DNA of 64,000 nt from Chlorobiota bacterium (GTDB lineage Bacteria; Bacteroidota; Ignavibacteria; Tepidaquicellales; OLB5): the NCBI GenBank assembly GCA_022616535.1, contig JAKEEM010000021.1:1-64000 (forward strand). Direction: 5' to 3'. Made by a program: the position numbers and the translations under genes. The first letter of the stretch is position 1; every line of letters begins with the position of its first letter. This document shows positions 19,468 to 28,186 of the stretch, one piece after another. Below the pieces are notes generated by a model, which did no database searches, was not told the DNA's origin, and was given only the letters and a program-made list of their open reading frames with translations.

Positions 19468-20628
19468 TTACTTACTTAAAACCTCTTCATAATATTTTTC
19501 ATACTGCGGGATAATTTTCTCAGATGAAAAAAGGTTTGTGGCCCGCTCAAGTGCATTTTCGGAGAAAATTCTGTAAATGTTTGGGTCTGTTAGGAGTTTT
19601 ACGGCATAATCAGCCATTTTGTTTACATCGCCGATTTCTGCAATATAACCGGTTTCGCCGTGCAGGTTAAGCTCAGGCAGCCCTCCTGCGTTTGAGGAAA
19701 TGACCGGCACGCCGCAAGCCATCGCCTCAAGGGCTGAAAGCCCGAAGCTTTCTGACTGGGATGGAAGAATGAATAAATCTGCAATTGAAAGAAGCTCGAT
19801 AAATGACTCCTGCTCGCCGTAAAATATTACATCGCTATCAACGCCAAGGTCTTTGGCAAGGTATTCGCAGTTGCTTCTGTCGGGGCCGTCGCCGATTAAT
19901 AACAACTTTGACGGAACTTTATCTCTTACAAGCTTGAATACTCTGATTACATCTTCCACTCTTTTAAGGGGGCGGAAGTTTGAGGTGTGAACGATAATTT
20001 TTTCGTTTTTTCTGCAGATGCGGTCTTTAAAGCACTGCGTTTCCTTGTTATCGAGTTTTTTATAAATATTTAAGTTAATAAAATTCGGAATTACCCTGAT
20101 ATCTTTTTGTATTTCGAATTGGGACTGTGTCTTAATTTTTAAAAACTCAGAAACAGCGGTCACCCCGTCTGATTTTTGAATCGAAAACTTTAAGGTCGGC
20201 AGAAAGCTTATTTCAAGTCCAGTTAATGTAATATCGGTTCCGTGAAGAGTTGTGATGATTTTAATGTTGTTTCCGTTTTTCTTTTTTTTAAGGACTTCAT
20301 CATTTATTATTTCCCTCGCAAGGTAGGCACTTGTGGCGTGGGGAATTGCATAGTGAGCGTGGACTAAATCAAGTCCGTTGAACTTTGCTACCTCGACAAT
20401 TCTGCTTGCCAACGCGATGCTGTAAAGGGGAAAATCGAAAAGCGGATATGAAGCCATTTCAACTTTGTGAAAGAAGAGATTATCGGAAAAGCCGACGTTT
20501 AACCTCATCGGCTTGCTGTATGAAATAAAATGAACAACGTGCCCGCGGTTAGCAAGCTCAAGCCCAAGCTCGGTAGCAACAACGCCGCTTCCTCCGTAAG
20601 TGGGGTAACACAAAATTCCAATTTTCAT
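19468..20628 (-). CDS. bshA: N-acetyl-alpha-D-glucosaminyl L-malate synthase BshA (bacillithiol pathway)
   Basis: GT4 glycosyltransferase; MKIGILCYPTYGGSGVVATELGLELANRGHVVHFISY is BshA-typical. Confidence 0.93.
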   Translation of the reverse strand: MKIGILCYPTYGGSGVVATELGLELANRGHVVHFISYSKPMRLNVGFSDNLFFHKVEMASYPLFDFPLYSIALASRIVEVAKFNGLDLVHAHYAIPHATSAYLAREIINDEVLKKKKNGNNIKIITTLHGTDITLTGLEISFLPTLKFSIQKSDGVTAVSEFLKIKTQSQFEIQKDIRVIPNFINLNIYKKLDNKETQCFKDRICRKNEKIIVHTSNFRPLKRVEDVIRVFKLVRDKVPSKLLLIGDGPDRSNCEYLAKDLGVDSDVIFYGEQESFIELLSIADLFILPSQSESFGLSALEAMACGVPVISSNAGGLPELNLHGETGYIAEIGDVNKMADYAVKLLTDPNIYRIFSENALERATNLFSSEKIIPQYEKYYEEVLSK

Positions 20629-20738
20629 ATATCGGGGAAATTATTGTAATTTGATTTTTGAATAATACTAAAATAAGAAAAGTTCGGCTCAGTTACTATC
20701 AATTGAATTACGGACTAAAAGGGACACATGCTGAACCT

Positions 20739-20781
20739 GCCTGCAGCAGGCAGGCAAGGGTTGCAACCCCTTGTTCAAAAA
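20739..20781. repeat. palindromic intergenic element (cctgcctgcagcaggcagg + caagggttgcaaccccttg)
   Basis: Two adjacent near-perfect palindromes; second resembles 25570-25588. Confidence 0.6.
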
Positions 20782-20789
20782 AACACCCA

Positions 20790-21587
20790 CTAGATAGCAA
20801 TTCTGTTTTTAAAAATTTCGTTGCTGTCTATCCCACTATGACACAAAGCAAAGTCAAACCTCACGGGGTCAAGAGGGTCAAACTTCTTCAGGGTTTCGGT
20901 CAGCTCAACAGCGAATTTTAAATCAATGCTTTTACGTTTAGCAAGCTTTAATTTTTTAGACATTCTTGCAACATGAACATCGACAGGCATTATAAGCTTT
21001 GCGGGAGTGACTTTGTTCCACAGCCCTAAATCAATCTCATCCTTCCTGACCATCCAGCGTAAAAACAGGTTCATCCGCTTGCAGGTGCTGCCATTAACGG
21101 GATTTGAAATAAGGTAATTATAAAATCCCGCATTTGCTTTGTTTACATTCCGGTTAATTTCATTTGCAAATCCAATGAGTGCAGGTATTATATTTTTGTC
21201 AGAAGAATTATAGTAAGAAAGAAAAAGATTTTCGAGCGATGAATATTTTATAAGAACCTTTCTTAAAGAATCAAAAAGCGCCGCTAAATCATTATAAGTA
21301 TTGAAGCGGTAGTATAAATCCATAAGGTATTTTATATCTTTTCGTTTCTGAAAATTAATTGTAAATTCGTAGGGCTTATTGTTTATTTTTACAAGCAGCT
21401 TACTTATAAAGCTGTTAATCTGGTCAACCGAGCCGTATGAAAAAGCCGCAGAAATTAATCCGAAGATTTCGGCATCATTTTTATCCTGAAACCCATGCAG
21501 TACCCATACAGGGTCCTTAGATGAATACTTGTGCTTGTAGCTTAAATAAAGTTCTTCGAGTAACTTTTTTAACTGATTATAATGCAT
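20790..21587 (-). CDS. TIGR02757/DUF2400 family protein
   Basis: FLRWMVRKDEIDLGLW...LIMPVDVHVARMSKKLKL...FDFALCHSGI. Confidence 0.88.
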   Translation of the reverse strand: MHYNQLKKLLEELYLSYKHKYSSKDPVWVLHGFQDKNDAEIFGLISAAFSYGSVDQINSFISKLLVKINNKPYEFTINFQKRKDIKYLMDLYYRFNTYNDLAALFDSLRKVLIKYSSLENLFLSYYNSSDKNIIPALIGFANEINRNVNKANAGFYNYLISNPVNGSTCKRMNLFLRWMVRKDEIDLGLWNKVTPAKLIMPVDVHVARMSKKLKLAKRKSIDLKFAVELTETLKKFDPLDPVRFDFALCHSGIDSNEIFKNRIAI

Positions 21588-21601
21588 AAATAAAAATTTA
21601 T

Positions 21602-22276
21602 ATGACTAAAATCTTTGTATTAGGCAAAAACTCTATCAATAACGAGCTTCAAAAACTGCTAAAAGATAAAGCGGAATTTGTAAATACACTTAACAATGAA
21701 GCAGATATAATAATTGATACCGAAAACTTTCCAAAGGAAAAAAAGATTGAAAATATTAAGTTCATTGATGAGCGTAATTCCCGCCCCGTGCCTGTTTTTA
21801 CGTCATCTCTTTGCGTTCCGGTTACTGAACTTTGCAAGCACAGCAAATCTCCGGGCAGACTAATCGGAATCGGGCTTTATGACTCATTCTCAAACGCTGC
21901 AATGATTGAAATAGCGCCCGCTAAAATAACAGATGAAGGGACACTTAAAAATGCAGAAAGTTTCCTAAATAATACCGGGTTGAATCATTCAATTGTTCCG
22001 CCTAGAGCAGGATTAGTATTCCCCCGAGTACTTTCTATGCTCATAAACGAGGCGGCACAGGTGTATTCGGAGCAGATTGCATCGAAAGAAGATATTGATA
22101 CTGCTATGAAGCTCGGAACAAACTATCCCTACGGTCCATTGGAATGGGCTGACCGGATTGGGATAGATTTAATTTATAATATACTCGCCGCTCTTGAAAA
22201 TGAAACAGGAGAAAGCAGGTACACCCCTCATCCGTCTATCAAAGAAATGGCAAAGTCTAAAAAGAAATTTTACTAG
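21602..22276 (+). CDS. 3-hydroxyacyl-CoA dehydrogenase family protein with degenerate catalytic features
   Basis: C-terminal PPRAGLVFPRVLSMLINEAA...DIDTAMKLGTNYPYGPLEWADRIG. Confidence 0.78.
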   Translation: MTKIFVLGKNSINNELQKLLKDKAEFVNTLNNEADIIIDTENFPKEKKIENIKFIDERNSRPVPVFTSSLCVPVTELCKHSKSPGRLIGIGLYDSFSNAAMIEIAPAKITDEGTLKNAESFLNNTGLNHSIVPPRAGLVFPRVLSMLINEAAQVYSEQIASKEDIDTAMKLGTNYPYGPLEWADRIGIDLIYNILAALENETGESRYTPHPSIKEMAKSKKKFY

Positions 22277-22304
22277 GAAAACAAGCCTGGGATAAAGTAT
22301 TGAT

Positions 22305-23267
22305 TTACTTCATTACACCTTCGATAATTGTGTTAGTATCCAAATCAATCGAGTCATAACTTACCCATTTAATATCTTTATATCTTCTGAACCACGTTAA
22401 CTGTCTTTTTGCAAAACGCCGTGTGTTTTGCTTAATAAGCTCAGCCATTCGCTCGTAACTTATTAAGCCGTCCAGATAATCAAACACCTCCTTTATGCCA
22501 ACTGTATTTAAGGAATTATATTTTGTATAATGGAATCCTTTTGTTTTCAATTTCTTAACCTCACCAATTAATCCTTTTTCAATCATTGAATCTACACGGT
22601 TGTTAATCCTTTTGTATAATTCACCCCTGTTCAAATCAATCCCTATTTGAACAGCTTCGAAGCCGATATCAACTTTCTTTCTTCTGTGAAATGAAACAGG
22701 TAACCCTGTTGCATAATAAACTTCCAGTGCCCTCATGACTCTGCGTTCGGTAATATGAGTCATATTATCCGCCGTTTGGGGATCTGCCTTCTTAAGTTCG
22801 GAAAAAAGTTTCGCCAGTCCTTTGTTTTCCAGTTCGTCATATAATTTTTTTCTGATTATTTTTTGCTTTTGTTTAAGTTCGTGTTCTGAGTAAGGTTCAT
22901 CGTAATCAAACAATCCGTAAATCAATGAGCTTATGTAAAGTCCGCTGCCGCCCACTATTATTGGAATTTTCCCATTCTCAAAAATCCTGGCAACGAGCGC
23001 TCTCCCTTTTTTACCGAATTCGCCTGCGTTAAATTCCTCGTCAAGCTCAAGAGAGGCAATAAAATGATGTTTAAATTTTTTTAATTGTTCTTTTGAGGGC
23101 TGTGCACTCGCAATTGGAATATATTTGTAGACTTGGCGTGAATCAGCGGAAATAATTTCAACATCTTTGCAGGATTTTAATTTAATCTCTTCAGCAGCTC
23201 TGATTGAAATTTCTGTTTTACCCGAGGCTGTGGGTCCGACTATGGTTAAAACTTTTGGCTTAGTCAT
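22305..23267 (-). CDS. miaA: tRNA dimethylallyltransferase
   Basis: VGPTASGKTEISI, ISADSRQVYK, NTRRFAKRQLTWFRR. Confidence 0.96.
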   Translation of the reverse strand: MTKPKVLTIVGPTASGKTEISIRAAEEIKLKSCKDVEIISADSRQVYKYIPIASAQPSKEQLKKFKHHFIASLELDEEFNAGEFGKKGRALVARIFENGKIPIIVGGSGLYISSLIYGLFDYDEPYSEHELKQKQKIIRKKLYDELENKGLAKLFSELKKADPQTADNMTHITERRVMRALEVYYATGLPVSFHRRKKVDIGFEAVQIGIDLNRGELYKRINNRVDSMIEKGLIGEVKKLKTKGFHYTKYNSLNTVGIKEVFDYLDGLISYERMAELIKQNTRRFAKRQLTWFRRYKDIKWVSYDSIDLDTNTIIEGVMK

Positions 23268-23286
23268 TGCAAATGCTCAATCCTGT

Positions 23287-23925
23287 TCAGGTATGCCAGC
23301 CTTCTTCTCCGATTAAGGGAACGAATTTAAAATACTCGTAAATTTTCTTATCAAGCCCTTCGTCGGTTTTTGCGACAACGAAAAGCCGCTGTGACTCCTG
23401 CGTGCCTACGGGAATTACAAGCCTCCCCCCGCTTTTCATCTGTTGGGTTAAATGATGCGGAATATCGGGAGCACCAGCAGTTACGATTATTTTGTCATAG
23501 GGAGCAAATTCTTCCCATCCTAAAGAGCCGTCGTCTAATTTCAGGTGAATATTATAAGCAAGCTCCGTTAACAGTTTTTTTGCATTTTCATAAAGCTTTT
23601 CAATTCTTTCGATGGTAAAAACTTCAGCTGCCAGCTCGCTTAGAATCGCCGCCTGATAGCCTGAGCCTGTTCCGATCTCGAGAACTTTATCTTCCTGCTT
23701 AACACCGAGTGCCTGAGTCATATATGCAACGGTAAACGGCTGTGATATGGTCTGCGCACATTCAATCGGCAGGGCACTGTCATCGTAGGCAAATTTTCTT
23801 AAAGCAGGGGCTACGAATTTCTCGCGGGGCACGTTATAAATTGCCTTTAAAAGCACTTCATCCTTTATTCCTTTTGACCATAAATGTTCAACAAGGTTCT
23901 TTTTTTCCTCTTCAAGCAGTATCAT
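23287..23925 (-). CDS. pcm: protein-L-isoaspartate O-methyltransferase
   Basis: QTISQPFTVAYMTQAL, VLEIGTGSGYQAAILSEL. Confidence 0.95.
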   Translation of the reverse strand: MILLEEEKKNLVEHLWSKGIKDEVLLKAIYNVPREKFVAPALRKFAYDDSALPIECAQTISQPFTVAYMTQALGVKQEDKVLEIGTGSGYQAAILSELAAEVFTIERIEKLYENAKKLLTELAYNIHLKLDDGSLGWEEFAPYDKIIVTAGAPDIPHHLTQQMKSGGRLVIPVGTQESQRLFVVAKTDEGLDKKIYEYFKFVPLIGEEGWHT

Positions 23926-24741
23926 TTACTCTTCTTCCATTTCCTCAAATATTTCCTTGACCTCTTCCTTAACATCTGTAGTCTCAAGCTCTTTCTCGAG
24001 CTCTTTTCTAAGCTCATTAAAATCTGTTATAAACTTCAGCTTTCCGTCTTCGGCAAGTGAAATTACACCTGTTTCTTCCGAAAGTATTATCACTACATCG
24101 TTAACATCCTCCGATGCGCCGAGTCCCGCTCTGTGCCTTGTTCCAAGTTTGCGGTTATCGATTCGCTCAGTGGATGATAGTGGCAAAATGCATCTTGCAG
24201 CTTCGATAATGTTATTGTTAATGATTACAGCGCCATCGTGAAGCGGTGATTTATAATTAAAAATCGATATTAAAAGCTCTTTGCTTACCTTTGCCTGAAG
24301 CGGTTCGCCTGTTTCGATAAATGAGGCAAGTCTGTCACCTTTTGAAACCACAATTAATGCACCCTGCTTCCTTTCCTTAAGCTCTTTAAGCGCATCAATT
24401 ATTTCATTAATTGTTTCGCTGACATTAAATTTGAGGAAGTAGCGGGCAATTCTTGTCCTCCCTATCACAAGAAGTAACCGCCTTATTTCAGGCTGGAATA
24501 AAATTATAAATGCAATCACCCAAATATCGGTCAGACGGCTGAAAATCCACCCCAGTGATTTCATATTAAAGGTCTGCGCAATTAGCGAAGCTATTATGAT
24601 AAGAGTAAGACCTATAAAAATCTGCGCTGCAATAGTTCCTCTCATAACAAGATAAAGCTTGTAAAAGATATAAGTGACAATAATTATATCAATTATATCG
24701 ATTAAATTTACTGTGATAAATCCGATTTTGAAGAGTTCCAT
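23926..24741 (-). CDS. cdaA: diadenylate cyclase CdaA
   Basis: Three TM helices; DAC motifs SPLHDGAVII and GTRHRAGLG. Confidence 0.95.
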   Translation of the reverse strand: MELFKIGFITVNLIDIIDIIIVTYIFYKLYLVMRGTIAAQIFIGLTLIIIASLIAQTFNMKSLGWIFSRLTDIWVIAFIILFQPEIRRLLLVIGRTRIARYFLKFNVSETINEIIDALKELKERKQGALIVVSKGDRLASFIETGEPLQAKVSKELLISIFNYKSPLHDGAVIINNNIIEAARCILPLSSTERIDNRKLGTRHRAGLGASEDVNDVVIILSEETGVISLAEDGKLKFITDFNELRKELEKELETTDVKEEVKEIFEEMEEE

Positions 24742-24798
24742 TGCATTGCAAATTTAATAATTTGAGATTATACTTAATAGTTAAAATCCTATAAATAA

Positions 24799-25392
24799 AT
24801 GAATAAAAAGATTGCTTCACGCAGCTCGCAATTGCTTAACCGCTGTCCCTGGTGCGGCAGTGACCCGCTTTATGTAAGATACCACGATAAAGAATGGGGC
24901 GTACCGGTTCACAATGATAAAAAGCTGTTTGAGTTTCTGGTTCTCGAGGGATTTCAGGCGGGGCTTAGCTGGAGAACAATTTTATACAAACGCGAAAATT
25001 TCTGCAATGCATTTGATAACTTTGATGCAGATAAAATTGCTAGATATAACAAACGGAAAATACAATCACTTCTAAATGATGCGGGTATTATCCGCAACAG
25101 ACTTAAGATTGAAGCAACGGTGACAAACGCCCGCGCATATTTAAATATTTTGGATAGATATAATTCATTTGACGAGTATTTATGGCAGTTTACAGACGGC
25201 AGAGTTATTAAAAACAAATGGAAGTCGCTTAAACAATTGCCCGCGACGACAAAGGAATCTGACTTAATGAGCAAAACACTGCTTAAGGACGGGTTTAAAT
25301 TCGTCGGTTCAACTATTTGCTATGCGCACATGCAGGCAACGGGAATGGTGAACGACCATCTTATCAGCTGTTACAGATATGGTGAGGTATGA
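24799..25392 (+). CDS. tag: DNA-3-methyladenine glycosylase I
   Basis: RCPWCGSDPLYVRYHDKEWGVP...FEFLVLEGFQAGLSWRTIL. Confidence 0.96.
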   Translation: MNKKIASRSSQLLNRCPWCGSDPLYVRYHDKEWGVPVHNDKKLFEFLVLEGFQAGLSWRTILYKRENFCNAFDNFDADKIARYNKRKIQSLLNDAGIIRNRLKIEATVTNARAYLNILDRYNSFDEYLWQFTDGRVIKNKWKSLKQLPATTKESDLMSKTLLKDGFKFVGSTICYAHMQATGMVNDHLISCYRYGEV

Positions 25393-25478
25393 AAATTGTT
25401 CACGTTTCACTAAACAACTGACCCATGTGTAGTTCTTTCATTGAATAAAGTAAACGATTAAGCTATATTTGCACCTCA

Positions 25479-25560
25479 GGAGAGCTCGCATAATGGTATT
25501 GCAGCGGTCTTGAAAACCGCCGGGCGCAAGCCTGTGGGGGTTCGAGTCCCTCGCTCTCCG
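25479..25560 (+). tRNA. tRNA-Ser (anticodon TGA)
   Basis: GGAGAGC/GCTCTCC acceptor, GCGGT-CTTGAAA-ACCGC anticodon arm, long variable arm, GGTTCGAGTCC T-arm, G discriminator. Confidence 0.93.
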
Positions 25561-25569
25561 CAAGTTTAT

Positions 25570-25588
25570 CAAGGGGTTTAACCCCTTG
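25570..25588. repeat. perfect palindrome CAAGGGGTT-T-AACCCCTTG between the tRNA genes
   Basis: 9-bp arms; near-copy at 20757-20775 region. Confidence 0.75.
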
Positions 25589-25603
25589 TTCTATTTAGCT
25601 TTT

Positions 25604-25690
25604 GGAGAGGTGCAGGAGCGGTTGAACTGGCCACCCTGGAAAGGTGGTATACCGGCAACGGTATCGTGGGTTCGAATCCCACCTTCTCCG
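25604..25690 (+). tRNA. tRNA-Ser (anticodon GGA)
   Basis: CCACC-CTGGAAA-GGTGG anticodon arm, long variable arm, GGTTCGAATCC, CTTCTCC acceptor. Confidence 0.93.
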
Positions 25691-25693
25691 CAA

Positions 25694-26221
25694 TTACTTC
25701 CGTGTAAGTATCGGCAAATATTCTATCCAAGGTCCCACTTCGTCTTTATACTGCATAGCCATCACTCTAGATATTTGCACAATATGGCTCAAATCGTGAA
25801 CTACCCAAGTCGCAATCAATTGCTCAAGAGTAACCTCACCAAACTCAGGGTGTATTCCTGTTAGATTAAGCTGATCGGAAGTAATATTTGCTGAATTTAG
25901 AGTCTCAATATTTTTTTTACGTAATTGTTTAAACTCATCTAAAAGTAATTTTATAGACTTCCCCTTGCTATTCTTAAATTGAGCAAAACGGTCAAACGGC
26001 TCAAAGGATTTATCTTCACGGCCGCTTAAAATTATTTGCATTCTAGTAATCCAATCGGTTTTTTCGCCGTGTATAAGATGTCCCATAATATCATAGGGAC
26101 TCCAAGAGTCAGCCCCCTCGTTTGATGTTATCCATTCATCGCTCAAATCATTTAATAATTCTTCAAGCACTCGTGGTGTTCGCTCCAGAATTTCGACTGA
26201 TTTTTCAATGCTAAATTTCAT
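25694..26221 (-). CDS. DinB family protein
   Basis: SPYDIMGHLIHGEKTDWITRMQ...TWVVHDLSHIVQISRVMA. Confidence 0.88.
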   Translation of the reverse strand: MKFSIEKSVEILERTPRVLEELLNDLSDEWITSNEGADSWSPYDIMGHLIHGEKTDWITRMQIILSGREDKSFEPFDRFAQFKNSKGKSIKLLLDEFKQLRKKNIETLNSANITSDQLNLTGIHPEFGEVTLEQLIATWVVHDLSHIVQISRVMAMQYKDEVGPWIEYLPILTRK

Positions 26222-26275
26222 TATGAGTCAAATTAATCGTTTATAATCATTATATACAGGATAAAGCAGATGGGT

Positions 26276-26304
26276 AAAAAAAATCCCCCGATACTTTCGG
26301 GGGA
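26276..26304 (-). terminator. intrinsic terminator of the SBBP/T9SS gene
   Basis: tcccccgatactttcggggga with minus-strand T8 run. Confidence 0.8.
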
Positions 26305-26330
26305 CTCAACGATTTTTTTTTTAAAATATG

Positions 26331-27986
26331 TTATTTCACCAAAATCATTTTTTTAACTTCTTTAAAGTCATTAGCAGTTAACTCATAAAAATACAATCCC
26401 GAGGCAAGCGTCATAGTTACGAAAACCGCTTCATATGTTCCGATTTTAAGATTTTCGTTTACTAAAACGGCAACTTCCCTGCCCAAAATATCGTAAATCT
26501 TCAGCTTTACGAATGATGCTTTTTGAATATCAAATTTAATTGTCGTAACCGGGTTAAAGGGATTGGGATAATTCTGGTAAAGCTTAAAGCTTTGCGGTAC
26601 CTCTGTAGAAATAACATTTATTCCAATCAGCTCCCCCCCAAGAAATTTAGCCAGAAACATTTGATAGCCGTTCGCATTGCTTTCGGTATAGCCCGCCACG
26701 TAAACGTTACCGCTTGTATCGGCTGTAATTGCCGTTCCCGCATCGCTTAAATTATCTTCGCCATTGTATCTATTAATCTGGTCCTGCACGCCATTATCGA
26801 CATTGTACCTGATAGTTACAATATCCATTTTACCCGGAATTGTATCACTTGAGCTTCCGCCGGTTATAAAGACGTAGTCGGGATTCTTATGCGTAAAGCA
26901 GATTGCAAATGCAGTATCCTGATAATTTGCAGAGCCGTCATAAGTCTTAGCCCATTGCTGAACACCTTCAAAGTTATATTTGACAGTGAGATAATCAGTA
27001 GTAACAGTGTCCTCAGTAACTGTATAGCCTGTTATATATGAATTACCATCGGTATCAACAACAATACCGAAAGCCCTGTCATTATGATTTCCGCCTCCGT
27101 TGTACCTTGCTACCCATGAAGTATCACCCGCTTTAAGGTATCTTATTGTCAGGCAGTCTTCCCTGCTGTTTGCTCCGGTACTGTAGCCGGTAACGAATAT
27201 ATTTTCATCGGTATCAACAACAATACCAAACGCCCTGTCCTCACCGCTTTCGAATCCGTTATATTTATCCTCCCACAAAAGAACGCCGGTTGAGTCATAC
27301 CTTGCAGTTGTAAAATCCACACCGGTAGTGTCATTGGTTGTGTAACCGCATATGTAAATGTTGTCTCCTAAGCTGTCAACTGCAATTCCAAACGCTTTAT
27401 CATCATCGTTAGCAGTGCCATTTATCAGCTGTCCCCATATATAAACACCATTTGAATTATATTTTATTGTATAAATATCCGTTCCGATTCGTGTAATGTA
27501 TCCCGTAACGTAAATGTTCCCGATTCTGTCGACCGCAATTCCGAATGCTTTGTCATCGCCGTTTCCCGGTTCATTATAGCGTGATACCCACAACTGATTC
27601 CCGTCACTAGCCCTGTATTTTATGGTAGTAAAATCCGCTTGACTGCCGACGCCCGTGCTGTATCCGGTTACTATAACATTCCCAACATTATCTACAGCAA
27701 TTCCGAAGGCTTTGTCTTCTCCGCTGCCGGGACCGTTGTATGTTTGCGCCCACATCTGCTGACCCCCGGGGTTATACTTGGCAGTATAATAATCAACATT
27801 CCCTGTTCCGCTTGTCTGAAACCCTGTAATGTAAATATTACCTGATTTATCGGTCGTAACAGCAGTAACCCTGTCCTCAAAAGGACCGCCTGATTCTTTA
27901 ATCCATTGCTGGCTGTATATACTTGAAATAAAAAAGATAGATGAAATGAAAACAAAAAACAAACTGCGTACTTGCATACGATGCAT
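26331..27986 (-). CDS. SBBP-type beta-propeller repeat protein with T9SS sorting domain
   Basis: Repeats 'DKAFGIAVD..GNIYVTGYS...D..TIKY'; C-terminal NYPNPFNPVTTIKFDI...KMILVK. Confidence 0.9.
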   Translation of the reverse strand: MHRMQVRSLFFVFISSIFFISSIYSQQWIKESGGPFEDRVTAVTTDKSGNIYITGFQTSGTGNVDYYTAKYNPGGQQMWAQTYNGPGSGEDKAFGIAVDNVGNVIVTGYSTGVGSQADFTTIKYRASDGNQLWVSRYNEPGNGDDKAFGIAVDRIGNIYVTGYITRIGTDIYTIKYNSNGVYIWGQLINGTANDDDKAFGIAVDSLGDNIYICGYTTNDTTGVDFTTARYDSTGVLLWEDKYNGFESGEDRAFGIVVDTDENIFVTGYSTGANSREDCLTIRYLKAGDTSWVARYNGGGNHNDRAFGIVVDTDGNSYITGYTVTEDTVTTDYLTVKYNFEGVQQWAKTYDGSANYQDTAFAICFTHKNPDYVFITGGSSSDTIPGKMDIVTIRYNVDNGVQDQINRYNGEDNLSDAGTAITADTSGNVYVAGYTESNANGYQMFLAKFLGGELIGINVISTEVPQSFKLYQNYPNPFNPVTTIKFDIQKASFVKLKIYDILGREVAVLVNENLKIGTYEAVFVTMTLASGLYFYELTANDFKEVKKMILVK

Positions 27987-28186
27987 AGAAATACCCCAAT
28001 TTTTAGATATTATTATAAATTAATAAAAAACAAAAATATATCAGATTACAAGTTAATTATTATGGTGTATTAAACCAATACACGTTATGGGGTATCCAAA
28101 TATGGATTTTTGATTAAATTTCGAATGTTTTATATTATATTTATTATATTTTAATTTAACAGAAACTTTACAATATTGGCAAAATT

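Noticed and set aside
20658-20921. ORF 20658..20921 (+)
   Set aside because: Spans the palindromic intergenic repeat and the antisense of the DUF2400 gene.
25586-25864. ORF 25586..25864 (+)
   Set aside because: Covers tRNA-Ser(GGA) and lies antisense to the DinB gene.
26331-27986. Periodic repeats as a CRISPR or satellite array
   Set aside because: They are protein-coding SBBP-type repeats in one open frame with divergent nucleotide sequence.
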